From positions 1-23,006 of the forward strand of contig JAIJLI010000013.1 in NCBI GenBank assembly GCA_022722495.1: DNA of 23,006 nucleotides. Reading direction: 5' to 3'. The number at the start of each line of letters is the position of its first letter. Position 1 is the first letter of the stretch. The DNA comes from Dialister sp. (GTDB taxonomy: Bacteria; Bacillota; Negativicutes; Veillonellales; Dialisteraceae). The notes under the pieces are model-generated. The model saw only the letters and a list, made by a program, of their open reading frames with translations, searched no databases and had not been told where the DNA came from. This document shows, piece after piece, positions 1 through 8,437 of the stretch. The translations under genes were made by a program, and so were the position numbers.

Positions 1-78
1 AGAATATACTTTATGCAAGGGTTGTATGGTGTAATTTATCCTCTCTTCTTCGACCCTTATCATGAAATTACAAAATAG
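1..78 (+). CDS. C-terminal tail of an unidentified protein (cut by window edge)
   Basis: Frame 1 is open from the window edge for 25 codons to a TAG at 76-78. The visible residues are aromatic and hydrophobic, ending FFDPYHEITK. The next small ORF starts at 62, inside this one, which is the kind of short overlap seen between operon partners. Too little is visible to name a family, and a chance open frame of this length is possible. Confidence 0.35.
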   Translation, partial: RIYFMQGLYGVIYPLFFDPYHEITK

Positions 79-217
79 ATTAAAATCCTACACTGTGGTA
101 CTCCTGCTGTCACCTTTACTCTTCCTGGGGGTCGCTGAATGGCGAGACTGGCAGAAAGAGTGTGAAAGAACTCTTCATCGTGCCAAAAATGCTAGAGAAA
201 ATGGAAGAGTGCTATAG
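62..217 (+). CDS. small single-pass membrane protein (51 aa)
   Basis: An ATG at 62 opens a 51-codon frame ending in TAG at 215-217. The protein has a basic N-terminus (KLQNRLK, residues 2-8), one hydrophobic segment at about residues 11-25 (TVVLLLSPLLFLGVA), and a highly charged soluble tail. This is a normal layout for a small inner-membrane protein. It overlaps the upstream partial ORF by 17 nt, so the two may be co-translated. A strong hairpin begins 20 nt after the stop, as expected at the end of a transcription unit. I do not recognise the family. Confidence 0.45.
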   Translation: MKLQNRLKSYTVVLLLSPLLFLGVAEWRDWQKECERTLHRAKNARENGRVL

Positions 218-237
218 GAAGTTAAAAGAAAACAAAT

Positions 238-262
238 GAGGTCGTTCAAATCGAACGACCTC
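238..262. terminator. perfect 10-bp hairpin, probable terminator
   Basis: Arms GAGGTCGTTC (238-247) and GAACGACCTC (253-262) are perfectly complementary around a 5-nt loop. The hairpin closes the small-ORF unit ending at 217. There is no long T run immediately 3' on the + strand, so termination efficiency is uncertain. The minus strand has a T-rich stretch after the stem. Confidence 0.55.
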
Positions 263-527
263 AAAATGCAGAATGTGTTCTTTTGTATAACAGAACACAA
301 TTTCGCTAGCGAAAAACGTGGGATGCCGAAGCTGCGATGAATTAAAGGGATTCTCAGCAAGCCGTTGAAGTTTCTCTTCCCCGTCTATTAGAGGGGCATC
401 CTCTACGCTAAGCCTCCATTCAAGATATTAATCAAATTGACCTCCCGCAGGAGTGCAATCTGAACATCACTTATTTTAAGTCGCTACCCCCATAGTCCGA
501 CTATGGGTGCAAAGATACATAAATATT
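263..527. other. hairpin-rich intergenic region without a gene
   Basis: No convincing ORF was found on either strand. The stretch holds several short inverted repeats: TGTGTTCT/AGAACACA (274-281/292-299), a 14-bp perfect palindrome TTTCGCTAGCGAAA (301-314), TAGAGG/CCTCTA (389-394/400-405), CTCC/GGAG (442-445/450-453) and CCCATAG/CTATGGG (489-495/501-507). The last sits about 20 nt before the LRR-TIR start codon and is followed by TGCAAAGATA, a string I remember as frequent in Bacteroidales intergenic DNA. The region could be a structured leader, a non-coding RNA or a relic of an insertion; none can be chosen from sequence alone. Confidence 0.4.
489..507. promoter_or_regulatory. 7-bp hairpin just upstream of the LRR-TIR start
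   Basis: Arms CCCATAG (489-495) and CTATGGG (501-507) flank a 5-nt loop. It ends 20 nt before the ATG at 528. It could be an operator, a leader hairpin or the terminator of an upstream unit. No T run follows, which weakens the terminator reading. Confidence 0.35.
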
Positions 528-1478
528 ATGGAATATCCAATAAAAATTAAAGGAAAAACGATAAAGCAAGTTACAAAACTTAATTTATCCCATAAAAATC
601 TAAAGACAATACCTGATAATGTATATCAATATACAAATCTAGAAAAGCTCGATTTAAGTTACAATAGGATAGAGGTAATTCCTCAAGAAATATTGAAACT
701 CAAAAAACTTCGAACCTTAGATTTGGCTTTTAATAATTTAAAGGTACTACAAGGCGCCTTATTTAAACTGCCCAAGTTGAAGATTTTGAATCTGCATGGT
801 AACCAAATTAAGCATTTACCCAAGCAAATACTTGATTCGAAGATTACTACACTCATTCTTAGTAAGAATAAAATAGAACATCTTGATGAAAGTTTGATAA
901 GCGGTATCACAAAATTGGATATTGTAGATAATCCTTTGACCAGTAAGAAGGAACAAGGAAATGTCAAGATTGAACAAAATAAGGAACTTGTGAATGCACC
1001 CATTAAAAAGAAAACTATAATGAATAAAAAGAATAAAATTTTTATCAGTTATTCTCATGCTGATAGTGCTTATTTTGACCGACTGATAACACATCTAAAA
1101 GTTCTGAAAAATTACAATGGAGAATTTGAAGAATGGTCTGATCGAAAAATTCTAGCTGGTCAAAAATGGAAAGAAGAAATTTCAAATGCTTTGAAAAAAG
1201 CAAATATTGCAATATTGTTAGTTTCGACAGATTTTTTAGCTTCAGATTTTATTCAAAGAAATGAGTTGCCTCCTATTTTGAAGAAGGCTGAAGAAGAAGA
1301 TACAACTATTTTGTGTCTGCTTGTGGAACCTAGTCTTTTTGAAAAGACGGAATTGGGAGATTTCCAGGCAATTAATGATCCAAAAACTACACTTTCTGAA
1401 CTTGATAAATCGGCTCAGGAAAGGATGTATTTGAAGCTAGTTGAAGAAATTGAACGTATAACTAGTTCATGTAACTAA
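528..1478 (+). CDS. leucine-rich repeat plus TIR domain protein (316 aa)
   Basis: Residues about 15-135 carry five or six LRRs of the LxxLxLSxNxL type (for example LEKLDLSYNRIEVIP, LRTLDLAFNNL, LKILNLHGNQIKHLP). A basic linker (about 140-168) leads to a TIR domain starting KIFISYSHADS at about residue 170. TIR hallmarks are EWSDRKILAGQKWKEEI (202-218, with E216/E217 as candidates for the catalytic Glu) and LLVSTDFLASDF (230-241). TIR domains of this sort usually hydrolyse NAD+ or make signalling nucleotides from it, and LRRs usually bind a ligand. An anti-phage abortive-infection sensor is inferred from family and neighbourhood. I chose the ATG at 528; an upstream in-frame GTG at 507 lies inside the hairpin and is less likely. 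A second in-frame ATG at 1020 (MNKKNKIFISYS) could yield a TIR-only product. The gene is AT-rich and stands alone. Confidence 0.85.
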   Translation: MEYPIKIKGKTIKQVTKLNLSHKNLKTIPDNVYQYTNLEKLDLSYNRIEVIPQEILKLKKLRTLDLAFNNLKVLQGALFKLPKLKILNLHGNQIKHLPKQILDSKITTLILSKNKIEHLDESLISGITKLDIVDNPLTSKKEQGNVKIEQNKELVNAPIKKKTIMNKKNKIFISYSHADSAYFDRLITHLKVLKNYNGEFEEWSDRKILAGQKWKEEISNALKKANIAILLVSTDFLASDFIQRNELPPILKKAEEEDTTILCLLVEPSLFEKTELGDFQAINDPKTTLSELDKSAQERMYLKLVEEIERITSSCN

Positions 1479-1517
1479 ATTCTTTTTATTAAAGGTTTTT
1501 CTAAAATATGAATATTT

Positions 1518-1631
1518 ATGAACAGAAATGATAAGTTTGAACTTTTCTTCTCGGAAAATGATCTGGTTTCAAATATTCATCATTATGATGTGAAAATGTG
1601 GAGTAGTATTGATAGTTTAATTATAGATTAA
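1518..1631 (+). CDS. possible small ORF (37 aa), unknown
   Basis: ATG at 1518, TAA at 1629-1631, ending 7 nt before the nucleotidyltransferase start. The peptide begins MNRNDKFELFFSENDL and is acidic/aromatic with no signal peptide or membrane helix. It resembles a fragment of a larger protein rather than a complete one, and it may be chance. Only its spacing to the next gene argues for expression. Confidence 0.25.
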   Translation: MNRNDKFELFFSENDLVSNIHHYDVKMWSSIDSLIID

Positions 1632-1638
1632 TAGTTGA

Positions 1639-2751
1639 ATGAATGATATAACTGCTTTTTTCGCTTTCCTGAGATATTGCCTTGTATATAAGGGGAATAT
1701 GAGTAGGGTGGTGGCTGGTATGGACTGGCAGGAGCTATATTCCTTTGCTTCTAAGCAGGCTCTGCTGGGGCTTTGCTTTGAGGGTATCGAGCGACTGGGG
1801 AAGGAATATCCTGAAGAGTTGAAGCAGAACCCGATAGGGAGGGAACTGCTGATGACTTGGATGGGTAAGGCGCAACAGATACGCCGACAGAACGTAAAGG
1901 TGAATTCTGTGGCGGGTAAGCTCTTCGCTATGCTGAGAGAGGATGGGTTGAGGTGCTGTGTCCTGAAAGGTCAGGGGAATGCCTTGATGTATTCGAATCC
2001 TTATTCACGTACTCCTGGAGATATTGATGTTTGGATTGATGCTAGTAGGGAGAGGATTATGGAATATGCTCAAAAGAAGTTTGAACTGGGGGATGATATC
2101 AGACTGCAGCATCTGGAGACTTCCTTGGATGGTGTGCCTGTAGAGTTGCATTTCTTTCCTTGCTCCATGAATAATCCTATCTATCATGCCAGATTGCAGA
2201 AATGGTTTCGAAGGAATGCGGATCTGCAATGCTCGCATATTGTGGGGCTGCCCGATGGGGCAGGGGATATTGCTATACCAACGACGGCATTCAATGTGAT
2301 TTATCAGCTGACGCATCTGTATCACCATTTCTTTGATGAAGGGATTGGAATGAGGCAAATCATTGATTACTACTATGTAGTGAATAATGATGAGTTATTA
2401 GTGATTAGGGATACTTTGCAGCGAGAGCTGAAATATCTTGGCTTGTGGAAGTTCGCAGGGGCGGTGATGTATGTACTGCATGAGGCGTTGGGACTATCAG
2501 AGGAGAAGATGATTGCTCCGATGGATGAGAAGCGTGGGAAGTTGCTGCTGGCAGAGATTCTGGATGGTGGCAACTTCGGAAAGCACTTCACCAAGTATGG
2601 GCATTTTACACAACAAGGAATGGCAAAGAAATACTTCCTGAAGATATGGAGAAATATGCACTTCGTGCGATATTATCCTGCCGAGGCTTTGAGTGAGCCA
2701 ATCTTCAGAACTTGGCACTTCTTTTGGAGGATGAAGAACAAGAAATATTAA
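1639..2751 (+). CDS. nucleotidyltransferase-fold family protein (370 aa)
   Basis: The core signature of the uncharacterised nucleotidyltransferase family (NTP_transf_5 type) is present: VLKGQGNALMY (residues 108-118), then SRTPGDIDVWID (123-134). D128 and D130 form the metal-binding DxD of the polymerase-beta fold. The C-terminal half is helical and aromatic (for example YQLTHLYHHFFDEGIGMRQ), as in other members. The family is thought to transfer a nucleotide to an unknown acceptor. Members occur near peptide or polysaccharide biosynthesis genes in Bacteroidales, but no such neighbour is seen here. The start is ATG at 1639. Codons are clearly GC-richer (CTG, GGG, GAG) than in the flanking LRR-TIR and RADAR genes, suggesting host-like sequence between imported cassettes. 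A nucleotidylating toxin or defence role is possible but unsupported. Confidence 0.7.
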   Translation: MNDITAFFAFLRYCLVYKGNMSRVVAGMDWQELYSFASKQALLGLCFEGIERLGKEYPEELKQNPIGRELLMTWMGKAQQIRRQNVKVNSVAGKLFAMLREDGLRCCVLKGQGNALMYSNPYSRTPGDIDVWIDASRERIMEYAQKKFELGDDIRLQHLETSLDGVPVELHFFPCSMNNPIYHARLQKWFRRNADLQCSHIVGLPDGAGDIAIPTTAFNVIYQLTHLYHHFFDEGIGMRQIIDYYYVVNNDELLVIRDTLQRELKYLGLWKFAGAVMYVLHEALGLSEEKMIAPMDEKRGKLLLAEILDGGNFGKHFTKYGHFTQQGMAKKYFLKIWRNMHFVRYYPAEALSEPIFRTWHFFWRMKNKKY

Positions 2752-2807
2752 ATATACGGTGCACGGCTCTACTCTCCCCTTTTATGAAGAGGTACTTTTC
2801 GGGGATG

Positions 2808-2827
2808 GGGCTTATTAGCCCGTTTTT
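2808..2827 (+). terminator. short rho-independent terminator-like hairpin
   Basis: GGGCT (2808-2812) pairs with AGCCC (2817-2821) around a TATT loop and is followed by GTTTTT (2822-2827). It lies between the nucleotidyltransferase stop (2751) and the RdrA start (2852), so it would separate the two transcription units. The stem is only 5 bp. Confidence 0.5.
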
Positions 2828-2851
2828 ACAAATAACTAACTATAAAGAATA

Positions 2852-5569
2852 ATGGAAGTTAAAGAGAATAACATACTGACATTTTATAGAGGTCAAGAAG
2901 ATATTGTGGTCAATGAAAAAGCGAACTATGCAGATTCGCTTTTTAAGGATCAATATACTCACGCTTTGCTACAAATACACCAATTGACAAGTAAGAAGAA
3001 AGATGGTGTACCAAGTATTCTTGCTTTTTGTGGTGACCGAGGGGAAGGAAAAACGTCTTGTATGGAAACCATCAAAACTATGCTTGCAAATATAAATGGC
3101 AAAGAAGATGAACTTGTCAAGACTGCAATTGATGACTTTATGCAAAAATGCATAGTTAATCAAGAAAGCAATGAAACTTTGAAATCTAGATGTGAAAATC
3201 TGACAAAGGCAAAATTTAAAGTATTGGATACCATTGATCCGGCTTTCTTTGACAAAGACCATAATGTGATAGAATTGGTTTTAGGCATGATGTATCGTGA
3301 GATAAAAGAGCAAGAAAAAGAGTATGACATTATCCCTGAAGGTAGAAAGAAATTACTCACCGAATTTCACAATGCCAAACTATGCTTAACACAACTCAAC
3401 AAGGGGGATAATCTGTATGACCCTATTGATGAACTTGAATGGCTGTCAGGTGGCTTGGCATTAAAAGATCAGTTTCAGAAGTTGTGTGATACATATCTTG
3501 AATACTCATTACAGGATAACGACAAGGAAAAACAACGTTTCCTTGTCATTCCTATTGATGACATAGACTTGAATATTAATGGGGCGTATGAGATGGCTGA
3601 GCAAATCAGAAAGTATCTCTGTGCAAATAACTGTATAGTTCTGATGTCGTTGAATATCGACCAATTTATAGAGGTGGTATCCAATTATATCAGTAAGCAA
3701 GTTGCACCGCAAGAGTATTTGGGAGCAATGGAAATGGCGCAGAAATATGTCACGAAATTGATACCGATGGAATATCGCATCATGATGCCAAAGCCTTATG
3801 ATTTCTGTAATAGACCTTTTCTGTACGTGGTTAGTGAAAGCGAGAAAAAAACATATAACTCCGTGAAAGAATCGGTCGTTAGATTGATTTACGATAAGAC
3901 CAGATTTTTGTTTTACAATAATAAAGGAAGTGTATCTCCCATTGTTCCGAACAATTTGAGAAGCCTTAGGCATTTGATAGGTATGCTCGTATCAATGCCA
4001 GATTTTTATTCAAACAAAGAAACAGCCAACAACAAGGAAGATTTCAAATCGTATTTCTTTCAAGTATGGACAAGACAATTGTCGAAAGAAGACAGGGAGA
4101 AGGTGATGACGCTAGTAAATGTAGTTGATACGACCAACATCAATAAGACGGTTGTGACGATGCTTGCTCCATATTTAGAAAACATTCAAGAAGACCGCAT
4201 GGCCGAGGGCATTCTTGAAGCAGACAACTATAATTATAATATGAGCATTGGTGATGTGTTTTATCTATTAGACAAGATAGAACGTAGCAATGTTGTTAAA
4301 GAAAGGGCTTTAGTGCTGTTTTTCATTCGTTCTTTTTACAGCATCAAAATGTATGAAAATTATGACATAATCACCGAAACTGCTGGAGCTTTGTATCCAA
4401 ATGATAATGATGAGGAAGAGATATACAAGAGTGGCCAATGGCTCAAACGTACCAATGCCTTGCAAAGATTGGTGAATGGTGCTTATTTTACGTTCAACCC
4501 AGAGGATCTTATCCCTATGAGTGCTTCTCCTAAAATGTATCGAGACACAAAGGTATATAGTGGCATGGTTAAAGATTTCCGCGAGATATTCAGCACTATG
4601 GCAGAACGCATCCGTAGATTTGATGATATGTCTTCAGAGGCTCAAATTGACTTCATCCAAAAGTTCCAAGTCATTGAATTTTTCGCATTAACCACGAAAA
4701 GAGGTATTAGACAAAGAGATACGAGAAATTTTTCTCTTGCCAAGCGAAATGTGTCAATGCCATACAGCCTGACCAATTATCAAAACACCAATTACTTTGT
4801 CTTTGATGTGATGGCTCCTTTTTCAAATATAGTTAACATAGCCTTTGCTTACAACAAATTCTCTCCTCTCATCAAAGATAATGACGATGAAGAATTGTTT
4901 TTCAACTTTGCCAAAAGCCAGAAGTGGTCATTGCTGAACGAAATGATAAGGGAGGTAAAGAGGAAAGAGTATGCAGACGAGCATCAAGATGAAATCCCAC
5001 AAGAAGAGATTGACGATGTTTGTGCAAATGACTATATGATGCACAGATTGATGTCAAATGCTACAATCCGAAATTCAGAAGTACTTCTGGCAATAATGGA
5101 AACCATGAAGAGCAATAGAATCCGGAAGAATTTTGGAAGTAGCGACAGCCTGGAAGTAATTGCCAAGTTTTACCAGAGTATTATTAACTCAGAAATGCGA
5201 ACCTATTATAGTACTGCAACCAATAAGCGATATACTATCAGATTTGCTTTTCTGAATGCATTGATAAAGGTACTTCGAGGTAATGAAAGGGAAACTCTTA
5301 GATATATCTTGGAGTCAGGTCCGGCTTTGTCTTTGAATGAATACAAAGACATAGAGAATCGTTTTGCAAACTTCTTCAATGGTTTCAAAACCTCAAAAAA
5401 GGCAGAACTTATAAAAAAGGAAATGATGGCACTATATCCATCGGATGTTCAAAATCTTACAGAAGAAGATTGGGAAGAAATGTTCCCAAAGATGGACAAG
5501 TCTGTATCGAAAGCAGATATACTCAAGGCATTCAGTTCAAAGAGTGTAAAACTTGGGCTCTCGGACTAA
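2852..5569 (+). CDS. rdrA: RdrA, KAP-like P-loop ATPase of the RADAR anti-phage system (905 aa)
   Basis: Walker A is GDRGEGKT at residues 61-68, a perfect GxxxxGKT. Walker B is FLVIPIDDIDLN (230-241, D236/D237). A KAP-type segment, AQKYVTKLIPMEYRIMMPKP (296-315), follows, with a long helical C-terminal part and no membrane helix. About 900 aa is the size I recall for RdrA. The identification rests mainly on the next gene, 11 nt downstream, which is an adenosine deaminase of RdrB type; ATPase plus deaminase in this order defines RADAR. In characterised systems RdrA forms ring-shaped heptamers that associate with a large RdrB shell and are needed for deaminase-based defence. The start at 2852 places the P-loop at a normal distance from the N-terminus. 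AT-rich composition contrasts with the preceding gene. Without the partner I would have called it only a KAP/STAND-like ATPase. Confidence 0.85.
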   Translation: MEVKENNILTFYRGQEDIVVNEKANYADSLFKDQYTHALLQIHQLTSKKKDGVPSILAFCGDRGEGKTSCMETIKTMLANINGKEDELVKTAIDDFMQKCIVNQESNETLKSRCENLTKAKFKVLDTIDPAFFDKDHNVIELVLGMMYREIKEQEKEYDIIPEGRKKLLTEFHNAKLCLTQLNKGDNLYDPIDELEWLSGGLALKDQFQKLCDTYLEYSLQDNDKEKQRFLVIPIDDIDLNINGAYEMAEQIRKYLCANNCIVLMSLNIDQFIEVVSNYISKQVAPQEYLGAMEMAQKYVTKLIPMEYRIMMPKPYDFCNRPFLYVVSESEKKTYNSVKESVVRLIYDKTRFLFYNNKGSVSPIVPNNLRSLRHLIGMLVSMPDFYSNKETANNKEDFKSYFFQVWTRQLSKEDREKVMTLVNVVDTTNINKTVVTMLAPYLENIQEDRMAEGILEADNYNYNMSIGDVFYLLDKIERSNVVKERALVLFFIRSFYSIKMYENYDIITETAGALYPNDNDEEEIYKSGQWLKRTNALQRLVNGAYFTFNPEDLIPMSASPKMYRDTKVYSGMVKDFREIFSTMAERIRRFDDMSSEAQIDFIQKFQVIEFFALTTKRGIRQRDTRNFSLAKRNVSMPYSLTNYQNTNYFVFDVMAPFSNIVNIAFAYNKFSPLIKDNDDEELFFNFAKSQKWSLLNEMIREVKRKEYADEHQDEIPQEEIDDVCANDYMMHRLMSNATIRNSEVLLAIMETMKSNRIRKNFGSSDSLEVIAKFYQSIINSEMRTYYSTATNKRYTIRFAFLNALIKVLRGNERETLRYILESGPALSLNEYKDIENRFANFFNGFKTSKKAELIKKEMMALYPSDVQNLTEEDWEEMFPKMDKSVSKADILKAFSSKSVKLGLSD

Positions 5570-5580
5570 AGAAGATATTT

Positions 5581-7668
5581 ATGGATATTTGCAGGGGCGT
5601 ATTAAGAGCTTTGTTCTTGGATTATCCTTTATCAAAGGTTTTTGATAAAGTTTGTGGTAATGTTTCTGATGATGATTTTCTGAAACCAGTAGAGCATCTG
5701 CTACGTTGGCGCATGACAGAATTGACATTAACTGATGCACGTGCTATCGTTGAAAGATTGACACAGAAATTTTCAAGAAGCAACTGCTCCATTTTTGTAC
5801 ATCTATTCGATTACCTATGTGATAATCAATACAACGACATCTTTGTGGATGGAAATCTTTCAACTCCCCTTATACGCCATGAGCATCTTTTTCGTTGGAT
5901 GGAAATCGTAAAGTTCATAGATGGGGATTTATTGACCATTGCCAATATCGTAAATTGTGACAAGAACAAAGGGCAAAGAGATCATTTTACATGGAGTTTA
6001 GCACCTAAAACAGATGAGACTCTGTTTAACATAGAAAATACGGACATAGATTTACATGTGCATCAAAATGTGGCAAATGATCGATTCTATATACATTGGA
6101 TAGACTTGATGAACAGGTTTGCCATTACCTCAAGAAAGACTGAGGATGTCAAGCAGGAAGGCGACATAATGCTTGATGAATGGTCTGTAAAAGTGCGCCA
6201 ATATGCACCGCTTATGCTATGGAAAGAAAATTACACCGATAAGTCGTATATGGACTGGATTGGGGTGGCTGCCATTATCCGTTTTTACCTGTTTCGCTTT
6301 CTTGAAGAAGGAAAAGCAATAGCCCCAAAAGAGCGAAGGGATATTTATAACAGTATGACAGACAGCGATATTGCAAAGCTGCTGCTAGACGATTGTAGGA
6401 GGGGTGTATCTTCTTATCGTTCAACAGCTTTTAAAGAATATCTGGAAAAAAGTTATGTCGACAAGGCTTGGGATTATAGCATCCAAGATAAGTATGTAGA
6501 TGAAGATTCTAAAAAATCTCCGTACTGTATATTAATAGGCGAACGAAGGCTTATATACAATCTCTTACTAAAGATAGAAGAAAATAATCAGGATGCAAAG
6601 AAAATGGCACCTTGGCTTTATCTTTATCTACTTATTAAAAATAGAATTCGAATGGAGCATTATCTTGCCAACGATCTTGTTGGACTTTCCAATTATAATC
6701 TAACCGTGAGAAATTCCAACAGCCCAATGACAGAAGCAATGCGAATGCTGTTTGATAAGTTTCAAGAAGACAATTCCATTATGGAAGTTAGAATGAACGA
6801 AAAGGGGTGTGATGAATTCTTGAAAGAAAGAGAACAACCTAAATGGATAAAAGCTATATTGCTTATATCCAAATCTTTCCGTATAGAAGAATCTAAAAGT
6901 ATTGTTGCCAAATATATCAAACCTTTGCAAAAAGGGAAAATCGCAGGTGTGGATTTTGCAGGTTCAGATACAGAGAAGAGACCTCGGGATTTTGAAGACA
7001 TTATCAAATATCTTAGAGACAAAGGTATTGATAATTTGACATATCATATCGGAGAGAATTTTTATGATTTGGTGGATGGATTGCGTGCCATAGATGAAAT
7101 TATGACCGATTTGAATTGGCAAAAGCCCAACAGACTTGCACATTTGTTGGCATTGTTTACAAATGCAGACAAGTACTATGAGCGGAAACATTATACTGTC
7201 ACGATGCCAAGGAAAATGTTGTTAGACAATCTTGAATGGATTCGTAAAAATGCTCCAGAAGGGGTTGACACAAATGATTTTGTATTGCCCCATGACATAC
7301 AAAACGATGAGGATATTGTAGTGTTCAAATTGAATAAAACTATTGTAGAAGTTGTAAAATACAATCAAGACAGAATAAGGACTGAAATCATTCGCAGGGG
7401 AATTCCGATAGAAACCTGTCCTACGAGCAATCTTCGAATAGGCTATTTTAGTAAATACTCCGAATTGCCAACATGCTCTTTATTATGTGATGAGGAGTCT
7501 GTAGTAACGATTAATACTGACGCACCGGGAATATTGAATACATCGCTTGAAAATGAATATAATTTGATTGCCTTAGCTTTGAAAAAGGACAAGGGGAAAA
7601 GTGAAAGTGATATAAAAAAAGCAGTTGAAAGATTAAAACAAAACGCAAAAGCGGCTATGTTTGGGTAA
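5581..7668 (+). CDS. rdrB: RdrB, adenosine deaminase effector of RADAR (695 aa)
   Basis: All adenosine deaminase active-site elements occur in order. The Zn-binding HxH is DLHVH (H159, H161). TYHIGE (487-492) corresponds to the family's HAGE, supplying Zn ligand H489 and catalytic E492. NRLAH (517-521, H521) corresponds to RIGH. ETCPTSNL (611-618) and TINTDAPG (643-650, Zn ligand D647) complete the set. The long insertion between HxH and the rest of the barrel fits RdrB rather than metabolic adenosine deaminase. In studied RADAR systems RdrB deaminates adenosine in RNA and/or ATP and dATP to inosine forms during infection, as part of a large RdrA-RdrB assembly. I use the ATG at 5581, 11 nt after the rdrA stop; an in-frame TTG at 5470 inside rdrA would add 37 unlikely residues. 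No third RADAR accessory gene is seen. Confidence 0.92.
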   Translation: MDICRGVLRALFLDYPLSKVFDKVCGNVSDDDFLKPVEHLLRWRMTELTLTDARAIVERLTQKFSRSNCSIFVHLFDYLCDNQYNDIFVDGNLSTPLIRHEHLFRWMEIVKFIDGDLLTIANIVNCDKNKGQRDHFTWSLAPKTDETLFNIENTDIDLHVHQNVANDRFYIHWIDLMNRFAITSRKTEDVKQEGDIMLDEWSVKVRQYAPLMLWKENYTDKSYMDWIGVAAIIRFYLFRFLEEGKAIAPKERRDIYNSMTDSDIAKLLLDDCRRGVSSYRSTAFKEYLEKSYVDKAWDYSIQDKYVDEDSKKSPYCILIGERRLIYNLLLKIEENNQDAKKMAPWLYLYLLIKNRIRMEHYLANDLVGLSNYNLTVRNSNSPMTEAMRMLFDKFQEDNSIMEVRMNEKGCDEFLKEREQPKWIKAILLISKSFRIEESKSIVAKYIKPLQKGKIAGVDFAGSDTEKRPRDFEDIIKYLRDKGIDNLTYHIGENFYDLVDGLRAIDEIMTDLNWQKPNRLAHLLALFTNADKYYERKHYTVTMPRKMLLDNLEWIRKNAPEGVDTNDFVLPHDIQNDEDIVVFKLNKTIVEVVKYNQDRIRTEIIRRGIPIETCPTSNLRIGYFSKYSELPTCSLLCDEESVVTINTDAPGILNTSLENEYNLIALALKKDKGKSESDIKKAVERLKQNAKAAMFG

Positions 7669-7798
7669 ATGAATCACTGCTTTAAACAAAAATCGGATGA
7701 AAAAAATAGCTAAATTCGAATATTCTTATATTTTACAATTTAGTGGTATCGTAATTTGAAAAATATTTTTTATATAGTATTATTAAAGACAGAACGCT

Positions 7799-8437
7799 AT
7801 GTATAATACAAGCTGGAATGATTTTATTGGGAAAAACTCGAATAACCTAACTGCGGCATTCGAGGATTTAGCAAGATATTTGTTTCGGAAGAAATATGAT
7901 GTGAGCTATGCTTTACCATATTTCAAAAACCATCCTGGAAACGAAACCGCTGTCATCAAACGAAGTGATGAAGTCATCGGTTTCCAGGCTAAATATTTTG
8001 AGAATGAGATAGATGCAACCAATATTATCCATTCTATACAACTGGCAAAAAAGTGGTGTCCTGAACAAACTTTGTTGGTAATCTATACTAACAAGGAATT
8101 TGGTATTCCTAAAACAATTGGTAATGTTACAAGCCAAAAGCAAGATAATATTCAAAAGGTTGCAAAAGATTTAGGTCTCAGGTTAGAATGGATGTTTGGT
8201 GATAATATTCTTGATGTTGTTAAAGAAACTCCAGTAGCTTATGATATATATTTCAATCAAAAATCTCATCTTCAAAATTTAAATCATGACTTAGAGGAAT
8301 GTAATGAAGCTAAATTATCTCTTATAAATGATAATATAAAGTATGGCGATAAGAACATTTCTATAGAACGTTATGACTATATAGAAAAGATAAAGACTTC
8401 TGTTGAAAAAAAAACAGAATCTTGTCCTAACTGGTGA
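7799..8437 (+). CDS. N-terminal nuclease part of a split Avs-like STAND protein (212 aa ORF)
   Basis: The ORF opens at ATG 7799 after a 130-bp AT-rich gap and ends at TGA 8435-8437. Residues about 17-140 look like a PD-(D/E)xK (Mrr-like) nuclease: an N-terminal helix with E22, an acidic position near NHPGNET (45-50) and the Q-x-K motif EVIGFQAKYF (58-67, K65). A helical linker rich in N and E follows. The next ORF begins in another frame at 8403 with a P-loop right at its start and has no ATG before it. Removing one base from the A9 run (8406-8414) joins the two into one 1519-residue reading frame, reading TSVEKKQNLVLTGESGVGKS across the junction. I therefore see this as the first domain of one protein: nuclease, then STAND ATPase, then sensor. 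Confidence 0.8.
   Translation: MYNTSWNDFIGKNSNNLTAAFEDLARYLFRKKYDVSYALPYFKNHPGNETAVIKRSDEVIGFQAKYFENEIDATNIIHSIQLAKKWCPEQTLLVIYTNKEFGIPKTIGNVTSQKQDNIQKVAKDLGLRLEWMFGDNILDVVKETPVAYDIYFNQKSHLQNLNHDLEECNEAKLSLINDNIKYGDKNISIERYDYIEKIKTSVEKKTESCPNW

Noticed and set aside
3509..3973. 154-aa open frame on the minus strand within rdrA
   Set aside because: It lies opposite the Walker B and KAP region of an intact gene and shows no motif.
2852..5569. Avs or other STAND effector
   Set aside because: The adjacent RdrB deaminase and the KAP-like motifs make RdrA the better call.
5470..5580. N-terminal extension of rdrB from an in-frame TTG
   Set aside because: It lies entirely or almost entirely inside rdrA, uses a rare start, and ATG 5581 just after the rdrA stop is a natural start.
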